Numbered from the stretch's first letter, positions 23,854 to 36,273 are shown. The stretch is 55,834 nt of DNA from Diplocarpon mali (GCA_024741835.1 JAENRP010000010.1:265252-321085), one strand, 5' to 3'. Numbers and translations: made by a program. Notes: generated by a model not told the origin, from the sequence alone.

Positions 23854-26804
23854 CTACTCCCACCGCCTCCACTCCGCCTCCATCCTCTCCACCTCCCTCT
23901 CTACCCCTGACCCCCCTCCCCCCCTCTTCACAATCTCCAGATTACCCTTCCACTCCCGCTCCAGCCTCTTCCTCTCCCTCGCCTTGCCGGCCAGCAAGAG
24001 GTAATCGCCACTATCGACCGCCAGGCGAAACACACCTCGCATGCGACTAGAGTAGAGCTGGCAGCTGGCCTTCTCTAGCCTCTGCGCCTGGCCAAACATT
24101 CTCGGGATGGCCTTCCCCTCCTCGAGCTCCGGCCACACCACATCGTCGAAGCATTCCTCGCACACGGTGAATTCGGGGAGCTGGGCAATGACGTGCCAGC
24201 GCCGGTCGGGGAGGTCTCTGTCCCGCGGGCACTCGGGGAAGAGAGCCAGGCGCCGGGCGAGGGATGCGAGTTCGCGGGTGTCGGGCGGGGAGGAGTGATA
24301 TGAGGCGCGGTCGGCAGCCGTCTCGAGCGCGTCAAAGTATTGCACGAAGCGCTTGCTGTCGAATCTCAAATCGCAGATGCGGGAGGTGGGGGGGGCGTCT
24401 CTGTCAGTGCGGACGAAAACCCCGTGGATGGCGGGGAGTAGGGTCTCTACGGATTTGACGCAGCTGTAGCACACATCGAAGCCGCGGACGGGGAGCCCGG
24501 TCTTGTGGTCGATCACTGAGTGCCAGTGCCGTACGGCTTCGTGGGAGCCGAGACAAGGCGGGTATTTGTTGCTTATGTTTGCGAGGCCATAGAAGAGATT
24601 GAGATCGCGCCGGCGCTCTTTGAGGGTCAGTAGCCAGGCGATGCGGTACCAAGGTGAAGTACCGAAATCGCAGAGGACTTCAACGTCCGGTGAACGCCGT
24701 GGAGCCTGGATGAAGAGATTGCGAAATTCGGTGGGTGCGATGATCGAATCAAAGCAGGACGGACAGATGTCGAAGCCGGGGCACCGAGGGAGGGTGAGCC
24801 AGTCGTCGCGGTCGCGAGTGAAGCGCATTCGGGGGCACTTTGGGAGGGGTGTGACGCTCCCTTTTTCGATATCCTGCGAGTATCGTCTGTACGAACCGAC
24901 AGGCTGCTCCGAACTCGATGTGGGCGGCTGCCAGGCTGGCGGCTGCCAGGAGCCAGACCGCGAGGGCTCTTCGTATTGTGGAAGAGCCGGCGATCTTCGA
25001 ATGTCACCCGGCGAGTGCAGGTCGACTCTCGACGGGATGGGGATAGGGAGAGGAGGATGATGGGTAGCTGAGAGTCGATGGGGCATTTCACTCGACTGTC
25101 TTGATTTCGGACGAGCAGTATCCATCGGATTCAGGTGATCAGCTCGTGGGGTCTCTAGAGCCGTAAAATGCGGCGAGACAGTTCTTGAGCGCTGAGCCCG
25201 TCCCACAGATTGAGGAAATGTCTCTGCTCTCTCGACCTGCTCTCCTCTAGGGAGCTGGCTAGGCGATGTATTTGGCAAAAGTTGTGGTGACGACAGTCTG
25301 GATGAGTTGAGGTCCGTAGACGACCTGTTGGATATAGATGGCGATCTCCGGTGATTTTCTTCTCTCCTAGGTCCCGGATGTAATCTACGATGCTTCTCCG
25401 AGCTATCGTCTGCAAGACCATCGTCGCTACTGCTGTAGTAAGATTTCCTATGGGCCGATGACCTGGAGGACCGACCGGACAGTCGTTCGGGGGAATGGCG
25501 TCTCTCTCTCTGCCCATCTGTTTCCTCCATCAGCTGTTGCGGCCGGGTCAGTTTCTCATGACTTCCACTGTGCTTCTTCTCCGACGACGGTGTGCCGGGT
25601 CGAGACCCGGAAAGATTCCCGCTACTCCATCCATCGGTCGGCGTTCCAGTCTTCCCCCAGAGCAGATCATGAACCTGCTGCCGCGGAACAGACTGTGAGA
25701 AATGGTCCTTGGGGCCTCTGATAGCTTCAGGCGAAAGGAAGTATTCTCCGGCCAGGGTGGCCGGCGTCGAAGCTTTAGGCGTCTCATCGTGGTCTTTAGG
25801 ATTCAGCGCGGAGGCCGAAGCGCTCCTCCTAAACTTCGGCGGTATCTCTCGTGGCACTTTAGTTTCCAGCGTCGGAAGATCCTGTCTACTGCGCTGCCTC
25901 TGGAGCGGAGGTGGAGGGTACAGCTGTTCTATCTTGACGTCTCGTCCCGAGGTCTCCTGTCTGGTCGGTTTCTCCGATCTCGCATCTCTTCTCGATTCAT
26001 GGCGGGAGGGCTCCCTCCGTAGGTGTTCTCGTCGAGAGTCCTGCCGTGGAAGCTCTTGTCTCGTAGGCCGTGGCTTTTCCTCCCTTCTTGGATCGTATCT
26101 CCCCTGTTGATATCTCGATCCATTCCCACCCTCTTTTTCCGTGTCTTGCCTCTCCGTCTGGCCATTCAGACCCGTCTTCCTCCCGTCACTCCCGCTCCCG
26201 CTCTCCTCCCTAGGGATAAACACAAACCTTCGTTCCCTGTCTGCCTCCCCGTCCACACCCGCATCTCCCTTGTGCCCACCCTCGCTCTCACTCCCATCCT
26301 CCCTCGGGATAAAGACAAACCTCCTTTCGGGATTTCCATGCTTATCTTTCCAAACCTCACCCTCACTTCTCTCGAGAAACTCCCTCTCAGGCTGCCCAAC
26401 ATCTGCCTCGAGTATAACAGGGAATTGGTCAGCCGTACCCCGCAGCGGGGGATCGTACGACGGGACCTGCACCGAGTCCTTCGATTCCCTCGCTAGAGAT
26501 ACGTGCTCTTCTTCGACCGTCGGGCGTGGAGGAGGGGGCTTTGTTGTGCGCGCGCGGCTTCGGCTTCGGCTGTGAGAGCGGATATCCGCCGTGAGAAAGG
26601 AGGGGAGAGGTTGTCTGCTTCTTCTCTCTGTCAGCTGGTTTCTCATACCCTCTCTCCTCTCTTCTTCTATTGAGTCCCTGTAAACAGACCCAGAGTACGC
26701 AGAGGGATCACAAACCTAGAATCGTCCCGCCCCTCAGGATTCTTTGCAGTTCTTGTCTTGAAGTAACCGTTGGCAAGCAACTCGTTAATGCGCATGCCTT
26801 CCAT
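23854..26804 (-). CDS. Conserved fungal Ser/Arg-rich protein with three Cys-x2-Cys modules
   Basis: Exon 1 is 26716-26804 (start of protein MEGMRINELLANGYFKTRT) and exon 2 is 23854-26677, giving 970 aa. The joining intron is only 38 bp (26678-26715), but both sides stay in frame and read as one acidic/basic N-terminus (NPEGRDDSR, then DSIEEERREG). Residues about 40-600 are disordered: SRSRSRAR, REPSRHESRRD and FVFIPREE repeats, many Ser/Pro. The C-terminal 330 residues look folded and hold three related modules with a Cys, a Trp and a C-x2-C-[FV]: FDICPSCF, FDVCYSCV and FTVCEECF, each 10-25 residues after a DW/HWH/RWH element. Zinc binding is inferred from spacing. I cannot name a function. 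The N-terminus resembles uncharacterised Pezizomycotina proteins as far as I recall. Confidence 0.75.
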
Positions 26805-27932
26805 TATCACTCTAACCAGCTACTCCCTACCACATAGCAAATATTCTTGGCAAAGAGTAAACACAATATAATAGAAGGCTAGGAGTATAGCAGAGAGATG
26901 CAATTTAGACGGGATTGCATATGAGGCTTTCAACCCAGAGATGACATGGCGTGGAAGAGAGGCTTGAATCGAAAAAGGCTGCCCGCCCGTGATGGTGGCT
27001 CAGCCTCTGCAGACTTGGTTCTTTGCCCCTCTCAATCCATCTACTCTGTATCGCATATAGTATTATCCGGTCAAAACATCCACTGCAGTACTACACGGTT
27101 CGTAACATAAGCAGTGGCCTTCTTTTAATTTGTGATTATTCAAAGACCAGAGGAGACGTCTATATGCAGTCGGGCTGCTGGGGTTCTCAGATTGTAGCGA
27201 AAGGAGGAGAGGGGGCTGGGTGCCTGAGTGCTCAGGATCAACGGCTTATTTTCTCATGGCACGCACTTTGAATTGTGAGGCAAGGGGGCTGAGGAGAGTG
27301 ATACAGGTTTGCTACTGTCAATCTATACAGGACAATACGGCCGCCAGTCTTTGAGTGTTGGCGTCCTGACGAAGGGTAAAGAGAGAGTAGAGAAGTCATG
27401 TTGTCCTAGGTACACTACAAACAAATCCACTAATCAGAAGAGACATGTCTTCCCTGGCTGCTGAATAGAGGATTGGCTATTGACGCCAGATATCAGAGCC
27501 AAAACCTTGTCACTAGAGCCTCAAGACTTCCACGCATACTGGCAATGATAGCAGAGATAACGGAGCAGACCGCTTCAAGAGCTCAAGTTGCTTGCTAGAC
27601 ACTTTCAGCACATGTCGTCCGCTCAGACTTGATGGTCGGCTTCAGATGGGAGTGAAGTCAAGGACCTCAGGACCCAAGGACCGTCTTGCTGCTGTTGCCG
27701 CTGGCACCCAAAGGTCCAGGGAAGCGAGTATATGAAGCTCAACCGCCGTGTAAGCAAGGCAAATCCAGCCACCCAGTTGCACTCGAGCCGTCCTTCCATA
27801 CCTCCAGTCTCACGACATCCAGAAACAACCACAGCCACATACAAAAACTCTTTATTCACAGGCACGCCATGCTAGCCTAATATATACCGCGCCAACCCTC
27901 CATCACACTCCAAACCATCTGCTGCTAGAACA
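26805..27932. other. Intergenic region, no gene seen
   Basis: Moderate composition; frames are short and non-conserved in appearance. It must hold the promoter of the 26804 gene and the 3' end of PGA2. No RNA gene or repeat was recognised. Confidence 0.5.
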
Positions 27933-28436
27933 CTACCATCCATCCTTCCCTTCCTCATAATCCACCAAATGCTCCATGATATCTATATCCTCCTTATCCA
28001 TCAGCCTCTCTTCTTCTCTCTCGGCAATCTTCTTCTCCACGTCGCGCTGTCTCTTTCTCGCTTTCTTGCCCCAGTCGCCCTTATCCTCTTCCCCCTCCTC
28101 CTCCTGGAATTTCACACTCTTCCCACCCCCTTTCCCCTTCCCTTTGCCGCCATCTCGCAGCTCATTCGCGCTCAATACAACTTGCTGCCCCGGCGAGGAG
28201 AACTCCTTCTCGTGCTGCTTCGCCTGCGTCCTCTCGCCCCATTTCTGTAGATACGGGCGCAGGAACAGGTACCCGCCCAGGATGGCGATGAGCCGGATAT
28301 ATTTGAAAGGTGTCATGCCATCCCACATCTCGACGCTGTTGCGCGTAAGGTTCGTGTAGCCTTGTCTGGGGAGGGAGACGAGCCATTGCAGGAAGTCGAG
28401 CGCGCCGGCTAGGAAGCGGGAGAGGGGATCCGACAT
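27933..28436 (-). CDS. pga2: PGA2-like ER trafficking protein
   Basis: A single exon encodes 167 aa. The core (MTPFKYIRLIAILGGYLFLRPYLQKWGER) matches the membrane segment of the Pga2 family, in which a short N-terminal region is followed by Y-I-R-L, one transmembrane helix and L-R-P-Y. It continues with VLSANELRDGG, an acidic/basic linker and a C-terminal coiled coil ending in DYEEGKDGW. The yeast homologue is an essential ER membrane protein needed for protein traffic to the surface, so an ER membrane location is expected. Length is normal for the family. It is divergently paired with MHF1; the starts are 640 bp apart. Confidence 0.87.
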   Translation of the reverse strand: MSDPLSRFLAGALDFLQWLVSLPRQGYTNLTRNSVEMWDGMTPFKYIRLIAILGGYLFLRPYLQKWGERTQAKQHEKEFSSPGQQVVLSANELRDGGKGKGKGGGKSVKFQEEEGEEDKGDWGKKARKRQRDVEKKIAEREEERLMDKEDIDIMEHLVDYEEGKDGW

Positions 28437-29075
28437 GGGGGTGAAGGTGAGAGGATTTCTGAGGGTTGGAGGTTGAGTTGGGTAGAGGTTGTGAAGTTTT
28501 CGAGGTGATAGCGTGGCAATGTGGAGTGTCTGCCGTCCGACGATCCTCTCCCTACTTCGACAATCGGACCAAGCTTCGAGACTCGATGCAGAAGGCGCCG
28601 TCTGCGCAATGGCTCAGACTCGTCTGAAGTCGCCTCTCTTGATCCTCCTTGCGAAATGCAATCAATCGTGTAGACACAAGCCGCCCGAATCTGAAGATCG
28701 CAGGACTTTGCTGTCGATGGTTCGTGAAAGCGAGGGAATTGCGCTTCAAACAGCGCACGGAGTAGAGGAAAATGAGGATCACAGGATGCAGAACAAGACA
28801 GTCTTGCGCGAACTGACTTTCTTGCGGTGCCGCACTTCGCATCCTTACCCAGGGGGGCCATCAGTTGTCTCGGCTCGGCTCGGCTCGGCTCGGTATTTCG
28901 TCGGTAGCTAGGCGCGTCTCTCATCGTTTGACGCGCCTTCAGCACCCCGCACGATTCTTTCGGGATGGACAAACTCCCTACTTCTTCATTATTCTTCGCT
29001 TCGTAGTCTTCTCTGAGAAGTTCGATAGATTCCAAACCGAAAGATAAACACCCAGAACGAAGATTGAGAGAAGAG
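28437..29075. promoter_or_regulatory. Shared intergenic region of PGA2 and MHF1
   Basis: The 639 bp between two divergent start codons must contain both promoters. It includes a short run of CTCGG pentamers at about 28866-28893. No clear TATA box was seen on either side. The long minus-strand open frame crossing it is not coding in appearance. Confidence 0.5.
28866..28893. repeat. CTCGG pentamer microsatellite
   Basis: Five tandem CTCGG units within the PGA2/MHF1 promoter interval. Confidence 0.8.
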
Positions 29076-29849
29076 ATGTCGTCCCAGCCCGAAGATTCCA
29101 TTCGAGAGGTATGTTTTGCCTTGCCCTTTACCACTCCGTTCCCTCCTTCGTCCTTCCCTCCCACCATCTACACCTTAGGTACACACTCTCCTCATCCCAA
29201 AACCGGTATGGCCCAGCTAACGCCGCAACAGAAACTCAAAGCCTCCCTCTGGTTCAGCATTGGCAAGCTCATCGACGAAGAATGCCGACGTCTCAACACA
29301 TCCGCGACGCCGCAGTTTGTTGGGGCCATGACAGAAATGGTGTGGGCGCAGATTGGTGAGTTGCTATCTTGTTTTCCTCCTGGTTTTCGTTTTGATTCTG
29401 TTTCCTTTCCGCGTCTCGAGTATCAGTGGCGTTTGCAGAGCAGGGTGGGGTCTGGCTTTGAGAAAAGGTTAAGGGACGGTGTCTCGATGGATCTGACTTG
29501 GATGCGGCTGTTCTTGGTGTTGGAAAGCTTCAGAGAACAAATCGTGCCGTATCTCGATAACTGCGCAGTTACATTTGGCAACCCAAGCCAGGCTTCGAAC
29601 ACCAACTCGAACCCACAATACAGACAAATACGCAAACACAGCTAAACTCCATCCCTAGAAACAGTATCTGCAGACCTCGAGTCCTTCTCAAGGCATGCCT
29701 CCCGCACAACAATAACCACCGACGACGTGCTGCTCATCACCAGGCGGAACGACGCCCTCCACGGGATCATGCGGGACTTTATCGATGCCGAGAAGGCCCG
29801 GACTGCAAACGTGAAGGGCAAGGCGCGGAAGGGCAGAGGGCGAGGATGA
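29076..29849 (+). CDS. mhf1: CENP-S / MHF1 histone-fold protein
   Basis: Three small exons, 29076-29108, 29232-29355 and 29659-29849, sum to 348 nt and 115 aa. Splices are GTATGT/CAG and GTGAGT/CTAG. The fold is unmistakable: LKASLWFSIGKLIDEE, ATPQFVGAMTEMVWAQIE, DLESFSRHASRTTITTDDV, then LLITRRNDALHGIMRDFID, as in CENP-S. The tail KGKARKGRGRG is basic. CENP-S pairs with CENP-X as MHF, binding the Fanconi-type helicase (Fml1/FANCM) and the inner kinetochore CCAN in the nucleus; MHF2/CENP-X is not in this window. The acceptor of exon 3 was chosen at 29658 because it restores IETVSADLE; a nearby CAG would drop two residues. No single long open frame reveals this gene. Confidence 0.9.
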
Positions 29850-30708
29850 GAACGCGCTGTCGTTACCAGTGACCAGAGGAGGGGATAGATGAGAGAATTT
29901 GGGCGATGGGATCGAGATGCTTTTCACGGGCTCGAACGGGAGAGTAATCTATACCTGGCGAAGCTGGGCCTTTTCGATCCTGTTTGTGAATAGTCTGGTC
30001 TGAAAAAACGATCGGGGGGGTGGAGAGGAGAGGAGGAGAGAGGCCGATACCCCATATAACCTCCTTGCACATGACAGCGTCTCGGCATTCCGGCAAGCAG
30101 GCATGCGTGTCGGCGTCTATGTAAATATCCAACTCCTTGATCTGAAGCTAGTCCCACCCTTTGCACTTTCTTGCTATAGCTCCCACATACTTATCGTCGT
30201 ACTGAAAACAGGGATCTTTCTTAGTGGTGAACAGAAGCTTTTAAATTCTAATCTGGCTATATATCTGAGCTCATTTTATAGGAGTGCTTCTTGGCCACTT
30301 TCAGGGGCTAATTACATAAGTCAGTCCTTAGGGCCTCAGGCTCCTCATGGCGCAACACTTACTAAAGAAGATATCAATATGACTACTCTCTCCTGCCATG
30401 ACTGCTCAGCATCGTCCCTCTCTTCAAGACGACCACTTACGCTAATGCATTCAGGGATTAGAGTAGGGGATGGCGTGAGCCGCGCCGGAAGCTTGTTTCA
30501 TTGTTTAACCTCGCTTGGAGAACGAGGCTTCGATAAGCGAGGACAGAGGACGTTCCGCGATCAAATATTCTACACTGCGTACATGGAGACTAGAGAGGGA
30601 TTTCTGGACACAAGAAAACAGATCTACGCTCCAATCTCCATCTTACCTAATCAACGCCACCATACGCGAATATATGTACAGCAGGGTATAGTAAAGCACA
30701 GGTCAGTA
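29850..30708. other. Convergent 3' region between MHF1 and LeuRS
   Basis: Both genes end here. One plus-strand frame (30103-30900) runs antisense into the LeuRS 3' end, but its composition and lack of domain signal argue against a gene. Nothing else was seen. Confidence 0.5.
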
Positions 30709-33700
30709 TCATACAACAAAGTTAACCGCTCTGCCCCCTTGCACTACAACAACCTTCTTCGCCTTCCGAATATCAACAGACTGTCCCTTCCCAGTCAATT
30801 TCTCCTTCCCCTCCACCGTTTCCAAGATCTGTTTCACCATCCACGCCTCAAATTGTTTTACCGGAACTCCCTCCCCTGGCCTATCAATCTCCAACACTAA
30901 TCGCAATTTCCCATTGACCTGCACAGCGCACTTCTGTGTCGACGGGACCAGCATCTCGAATGTGCCGTCGACTTTCGGAAACGGCTGCTTAAAGACCGAG
31001 CCTGGAGGTCCCCGGGCGCGGGGAAGTGGCGGATAGAAGGAAAGGAGAGTGTCCATTTTTCGAAGCCTTCCTGGCTTGAATATCTGCCTGAATAGCGCGA
31101 CACAGGCCTGGAAGTTCGTCTTAATCCTGGCGATCAATATTCTGGCGCAGGGAGTCAAGACGGCCGGCTGTCCTGTGGCTACTGGGGCGACGAGCTGCCA
31201 ACATTCTTCCGCAAAGGCGGGCGTGATAGGTGCCATCATCTGCAACAGGGCCCTAGTAGCGTGAAGGGAAAGCCGGTAGTCTGCTCTGAGGGCCAAGAGA
31301 TCACTGTCCTTTATGTTGGTGTTGTGATAGTCGGCAATGGTGTTGGTGAGCCGCATTAGATCCGAGACGACGGTATTCAACGAATGGGTTTTGTCATATG
31401 CGTCTGTCACGGTCTTGATTGTGGACTGGACAGAACGCCAGAACTTCCTGTCGTGCTCAAGCGCTTGGTTCCAGATCAGGATACTTGTTTCACACAACTT
31501 GTCTAATTTCTCTAAATTCACGAAGGGTTGGTCGATACTAGACTGTGCTTGCGCATGCTTTATCGCGTTCTTCCTTTCGAAAGAGAGATGAGCGAAACCT
31601 TCCCGCCCTTCCAGCCACTCCTGGGGCTTTGTGGGATGTGATTGGCGAGGCAATACTGACTTGATGAAGTATAGCTTTGGGTTGAAATGATCCGCCCGGA
31701 CATGGCAATACCATGTCTTCTTATTTTCGGCGATCAGGCCGTGCAGTTTATGGAACCAACGAGTAATCCCTGCGATTTTCGCCTCGTCCCACTCAAGAAC
31801 CTCACTGACCGGAGCTTGGAATAAGATATGAGCCCTTGTAGCATCCGCACCGTATTTTGCTATGCAGGTGCTCGGGTCGACGCCATTATATTTGGACTTG
31901 GACATCTTCTCAAAGCTCACACTTGCTACCTTATTAGTTGCCTTGACGAGGGGCCGTGACAGGTAGGTGAGGTCCACTTCGTCGGGTTTGAGAAATCGCT
32001 TGGTTTCAGGGTCTGAATACGTCTTGCCGTGGACCATTCCTTGTGCCAATACCATCTTGAATGGTTCAGCTGCAAGACGCTTTTTACCTTCTGGCCATAG
32101 AGGTGTTGTTGCAATGAACTTGGAAATGAACCTGGCATACAAGAGGTGTAGGATAGCGTGCTCAACGCCACCAACGTACAAATCAACCGGCAGATTTTGA
32201 TTCGCAGACTCTGGAGAGAAAGGAGACTCGTAATTCGAAGGATCAGGGAATCTCATAAAGTACCAACTAGAATCGACAAAGGTATCCATGGTATCAGTAT
32301 CTCTTTTTGCGGCGTCGCCACATTGTGGGCACGTCGTATTCATCCAATCATGGGCATGCTCCAATGGATTATGGGGTTTACCGTGTGCCCAGTGGTCTTC
32401 CACAGGTGGCAGCTCAACTGGCAATTGATCATTAGGGACAGGAACAGGGCCACAGCTACCACAATGTATGATCGGAATTGGCGTGCCCCAATAACGCTGA
32501 CGACTGACCAGCCAGTCCCTCAAACGCCAAGATTCCGCAGCTGACCCGAGCTGTTTGCGCGCAAGGATAGATAAGATTGTTTTTGCTGCGTCGGATGATG
32601 TCAAGCCAGCTAAGGGGCCGGCGTGTCGATTGAGATAACCGGGGCAAACGTAAGGCTCATTCGTGAGAAAACTCGTTGCTTCGTCTGCGGATTGAGAGAT
32701 AACGACTCTGATCGGGTCATCATTGCGTACGTGCTTCCAGAAGGAATGATCCCGAGTGTCATGCCCGGGGACTCCCATGACAGCACCATCTCCATAGTCG
32801 CCCAAGACATATGGCGCAACGTAAATGGGCAGTGAAGCCTTTATGGCCTCGGGCGAGGATTCCTCATACGACAAAGGATTTAGAGCGTGAATATGGTGTA
32901 GCAGGTAGCCCATCTTGGAATTTTGTGGCAGGGTCGGCATGTTGTCTAGAAACGATTGTAGCTCTACATCAGTCTTCGCTAGAGCTTGTACTATAGGATG
33001 AGTCGACGCCAATGCAATGTATTGCACGCCGAAGATGGTATCTGGCCTCGTTGTAAAAACTTCAATGTCCGAGTGCGTTTGTTTATCGTCGGCCACGACG
33101 GGGAATCTGATACGAGCACCTGTAGATTTCCCAAGCCAATTCTTTTGCATTGCCAAAACCCTGTCAGGCCACTGATTCTCCAGGTTCTCTAGCCCATCTA
33201 GCAGTTCTTGTCGAAATTGGGATATTTTGAAAAACCACTGCCTTAGCATCTTTTTCTCGACTTTGGCTCCGGACCGCCACGAACATCCATTGGAATCCAC
33301 TTGTTCGTTGGCCAAGACCGTATTATCCACCGGATCGTAGTTTACCAAAGATTCTGCTTGATACGCAAGTCCAGCTCCGTGCAGCATGAGAAAAAGTTGC
33401 TGAGTATGCTTGTAAAAAGAGGGATCGCATGTCGCGAATTCCTAAAGAATCAGCCCTGCACATCCAAGGCCTCCAGTCCACGCACCCTATCCCAGTCCCA
33501 ATGCCCATTCATGGCACGCAGCTGTCTCTGCATCTTTTCCACGTTTTGACGGGTCCAGGTCGCCGGATCAATGCCCCTCTCGATGGCTGCATTTTCGGCT
33601 GGCAGGCCGAAAGCGTCCCAGCCTATGGGATGTATGACTTCGTGCCCTTGCATTCGTTGGAAACGTGCCAGAACATCGGATATGGTATAGACACGGAGAT

Positions 33701-34007
33701 GGCCAAGATGCAGGTCCCCAGACGGATACGGAAACATAGGAAGAACGTATCGCCCGGTCTTTTCACTGCTCCCAATCTTGGGCTTAAGCTTATCACTCTC
33801 CTGTCTTTTCTGTCCATCCAAGGCCTGCTCGGCTTGCCAGAGGGCCTGCCATTTTGCGTCCAAGGTTTGGAGGTCGAGAGTTGTATTGCTCGAGCTCTTC
33901 GAACGAGCTTGTTTTATCAAAAAAGGGCGGCTATTGCGGCTTCGACTGTTCTGATATCCGCGACCGATAATCCCCCGTCCCGTATGGCGGCCAATTGTGC
34001 TGTGCAT
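30709..34007 (-). CDS. nam2: Leucyl-tRNA synthetase, mitochondrial
   Basis: Two exons, 33486-34007 and 30709-33441, with a 44-bp intron, encode 1084 aa. The first about 40 residues are rich in Arg and Ser and lack acidic residues, fitting a mitochondrial presequence. Class Ia features follow in order: the HIGH motif as [11 protein letters not shown], then [17 protein letters not shown]. The CP1 editing domain has the Thr-rich TTRPDTIFG and [10 protein letters not shown], and the KMSKS loop reads [13 protein letters not shown]. The C-terminal anticodon-binding helices ([21 protein letters not shown]) complete it. The enzyme charges mitochondrial tRNA-Leu; the yeast NAM2 protein also helps splice group I introns, which may or may not hold here. 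The exon junction joins HWDWDR to [17 protein letters not shown] in frame. Confidence 0.95.
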
Positions 34008-34393
34008 CGTCGTTTCTGTCCATCATATGTTACGAAGGAGCGTTCCTGAGCATGGGGATAGCTTCATGATTCGAAGCTCGGATGCAATGTGGCCCGTGCG
34101 GGTTTTAGACAGGCTCCGCCAAGCCGCCCGCTCTAAAGACGGAAACTCAAACCAGGCCAGGCCAACCCGACCATGTTGCACGCAAACATCCACGTCGCCG
34201 TCTCTTCTTTTTTATATCTGCATTGACTCTTCGATTTTAAACAGAAATCACCGTCTCTCCGTCAGAAATTATCTTGCGCCTGTCCCAGCTCCTCGCTTCT
34301 CTGATCGACATGATCCACGAAAGACAGTGATACGACCACCGCATCACCCTCAACGTCGAGTCCAGAGCATGCGGGTCTGAAGAACGAAATACC
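34008..34393. promoter_or_regulatory. Shared promoter interval of LeuRS and amino-acid permease
   Basis: 386 bp separate the two divergent start codons. It is a plausible bidirectional promoter. CPC1/Gcn4-type TGACTC sites were not seen on inspection. Confidence 0.45.
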
Positions 34394-36273
34394 ATGTTAC
34401 GACCCTATTCTAACCCTCAATCTCATGCCCGTGACTCTCTAGAGCTGGCCAGCTTGGCCTCGAGTACTCACGGCCGCAGAACATCTTCTTCCTCCACCTC
34501 GTCGCGGTCCGGCATTTCGTCCTCGAGGAAACAGTCTCTCGAGGCAGACGATCCTCTCGATGCACGAAATCCAGCAGCGGGTGCGAGGGGTCATCGCTCG
34601 TCTTCGAATACTTCTGTATTCGACTTTACATCGAACCTTTACCCGCTATCTTCCACGGGAAACGGCTATGCGCCAATCGGGGCCCCTATATCCTCGTCGA
34701 ATGGACAGACTGCGCTAGGAGGCGGATCGCTGGAGAAGCACAAGACCCTGACGTACTTGAATGGTTTATCGTTGATAGTAGGGCTGATCATTGGATCTGG
34801 GATCTTCTCATCGCCCAGTCAAGTTAATGCCAATACCGGATCCCCAGGGGCATCGCTGGTGGTTTGGGTTATTGCTGGAGTGCTGGCTTGGACTGGAGCA
34901 TCTAGTTATGCCGAGTTGGGAGGAGCCATTCCCCTAAATGGAGGGGCACAAGTTTATCTTTCAAAGATTTTTGGAGAGCTGTTTGGATTCTTGTTCACAT
35001 GGTGCGCCGTAATGGTGTTGAAGCCAGGTTCAAGCGCCATTATATCCATAATCATGGGCGAGTACCTTGTCCGGGCAGCTATTGGGGCCGAGGCCGAGAA
35101 TGTGAGCTCTTGGATCAACAAAACCATGGCATTGGCGGGTCTATTGGCCGTCACGTTGCTGAATTGTATATCTACGAAACTCGGGACCAGAATCGGGGAC
35201 TATTTGATGTTTTTCAAGTTCATTGCATTGCTCGGTGTCACGGTCATCGGAATAGTAGTGGCATTCACGGGGTTCTCGTCATCTGGAGACGCGAATCAGG
35301 ATTGGAAAGAGAAGGGGTGGTTTGACGGCACGAGTACGAGTGCCAGTTCCTGGGCAGTAGCTCTCTACGCCGGACTATGGGCATTCGACGGATGGGATAA
35401 TGTGAGTCAAATTGCTAGTGCGGAGAGGCCATGCTGATGTTCCAGACAAATTATGTCGTGGGAGAATTTCGCAACCCCAAAAGAGATTTACCACGCGTAA
35501 TCCACACTGCCATGCCTCTAGTAATCCTCTCCTACCTCTTGGCCAACATTGCTTACTTCTTCGTGCTCCCCCTCAAAACAATCAACCACTCCAATACCGT
35601 CGCCGTAATGTTCGGCGGCAAAGTCTTCGGGTCCGTTGGCTCCCTTATCTTCGCCTTGATTGTCTCGGCTTCCTGCTTCGGATCGCTCAATGCTGGAACA
35701 TTTACGTCCGGTCGGCTGGTCTACGCTGCAGGTCAAGAGGGCTTACTCCCCGCCGTATTTGGCCAAATTGGTGTAGGGAATAGCGCTGAGCCCAGGGTCA
35801 ACACTATGCGGACGCGAAATTGGTTCTCCAAAACCCTATCCCGTCTCTTCGGCGACGACGAGACCGGGCTCTTCTTCACCCCCGTCAATGCCATGATTCT
35901 GAACGCCGCACTTACGGCCTTCTACATCCTCGTCGGCGAATTCGGGACGTTGGTAACTTTTTATGGCGTGGCGGGGTATACGTTCTACTTCTTCACCGTG
36001 CTCGGGCTTATCATCCTCAGAGTGCGGGAGCCGAAGCTAGAGAGGCCCTATCGAACATGGATCACGACGCCGATTATATTCTGCTGTGTGAGTCTGTTCC
36101 TGCTCAGCAGAGCTGTGTTTGCGGAGCCTTTGCAGACGGTTATTGTGCTGCTGTTTATCGTGGCTGGTGTACCTATATACTACTGGAGGGTCAGAGGGCG
36201 AGATCAGGGCCTCAAAAGAGACCGAGGTGATGAGGTGTATGGATGGAAATTCTGGAAACGGTGGCAGCAGTAG
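34394..36273 (+). CDS. Amino-acid permease, LAT family of the APC superfamily (MUP1/b0,+-like)
   Basis: Exons 34394-35401 and 35446-36273 are joined by a 44-bp intron with GTGAGT and CCAG sites; 611 aa. A long Ser-rich cytosolic N-terminus (about 110 residues, RRTSSSSTSSRSG) precedes about twelve membrane helices. Family marks include LSLIVGLIIGSGIFSSP in helix 1, with the unwound GSGIF substrate loop, and WAFDGWDN-TNYVVGEFRNP in the helix 6 region at the splice junction. ELGGAIPLNGG and ASCFGSLNAGTFTSGR are also present. LAT-type carriers import large neutral amino acids; in fungi the best known is the methionine permease Mup1. The exact substrate is not readable from sequence. The protein should act at the plasma membrane, and its Ser-rich tail offers sites for phosphorylation or ubiquitin-linked endocytosis (inference). 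Confidence 0.9.

Noticed and set aside
28409..29167. 252-codon minus-strand open frame across the PGA2/MHF1 promoter
   Set aside because: It overlaps the PGA2 start region and MHF1 exon 1, has unselected-looking composition and gives no recognisable protein.
30490..30545. Hairpin CCTCGCTT ... AAGCGAGG that could hint at an RNA gene
   Set aside because: There is only one stem; no tRNA A/B boxes or cloverleaf could be built around it.
30103..30900. 265-codon plus-strand open frame overlapping the LeuRS 3' end
   Set aside because: No domain signal, and about 190 bp are antisense to the conserved LeuRS C-terminus.
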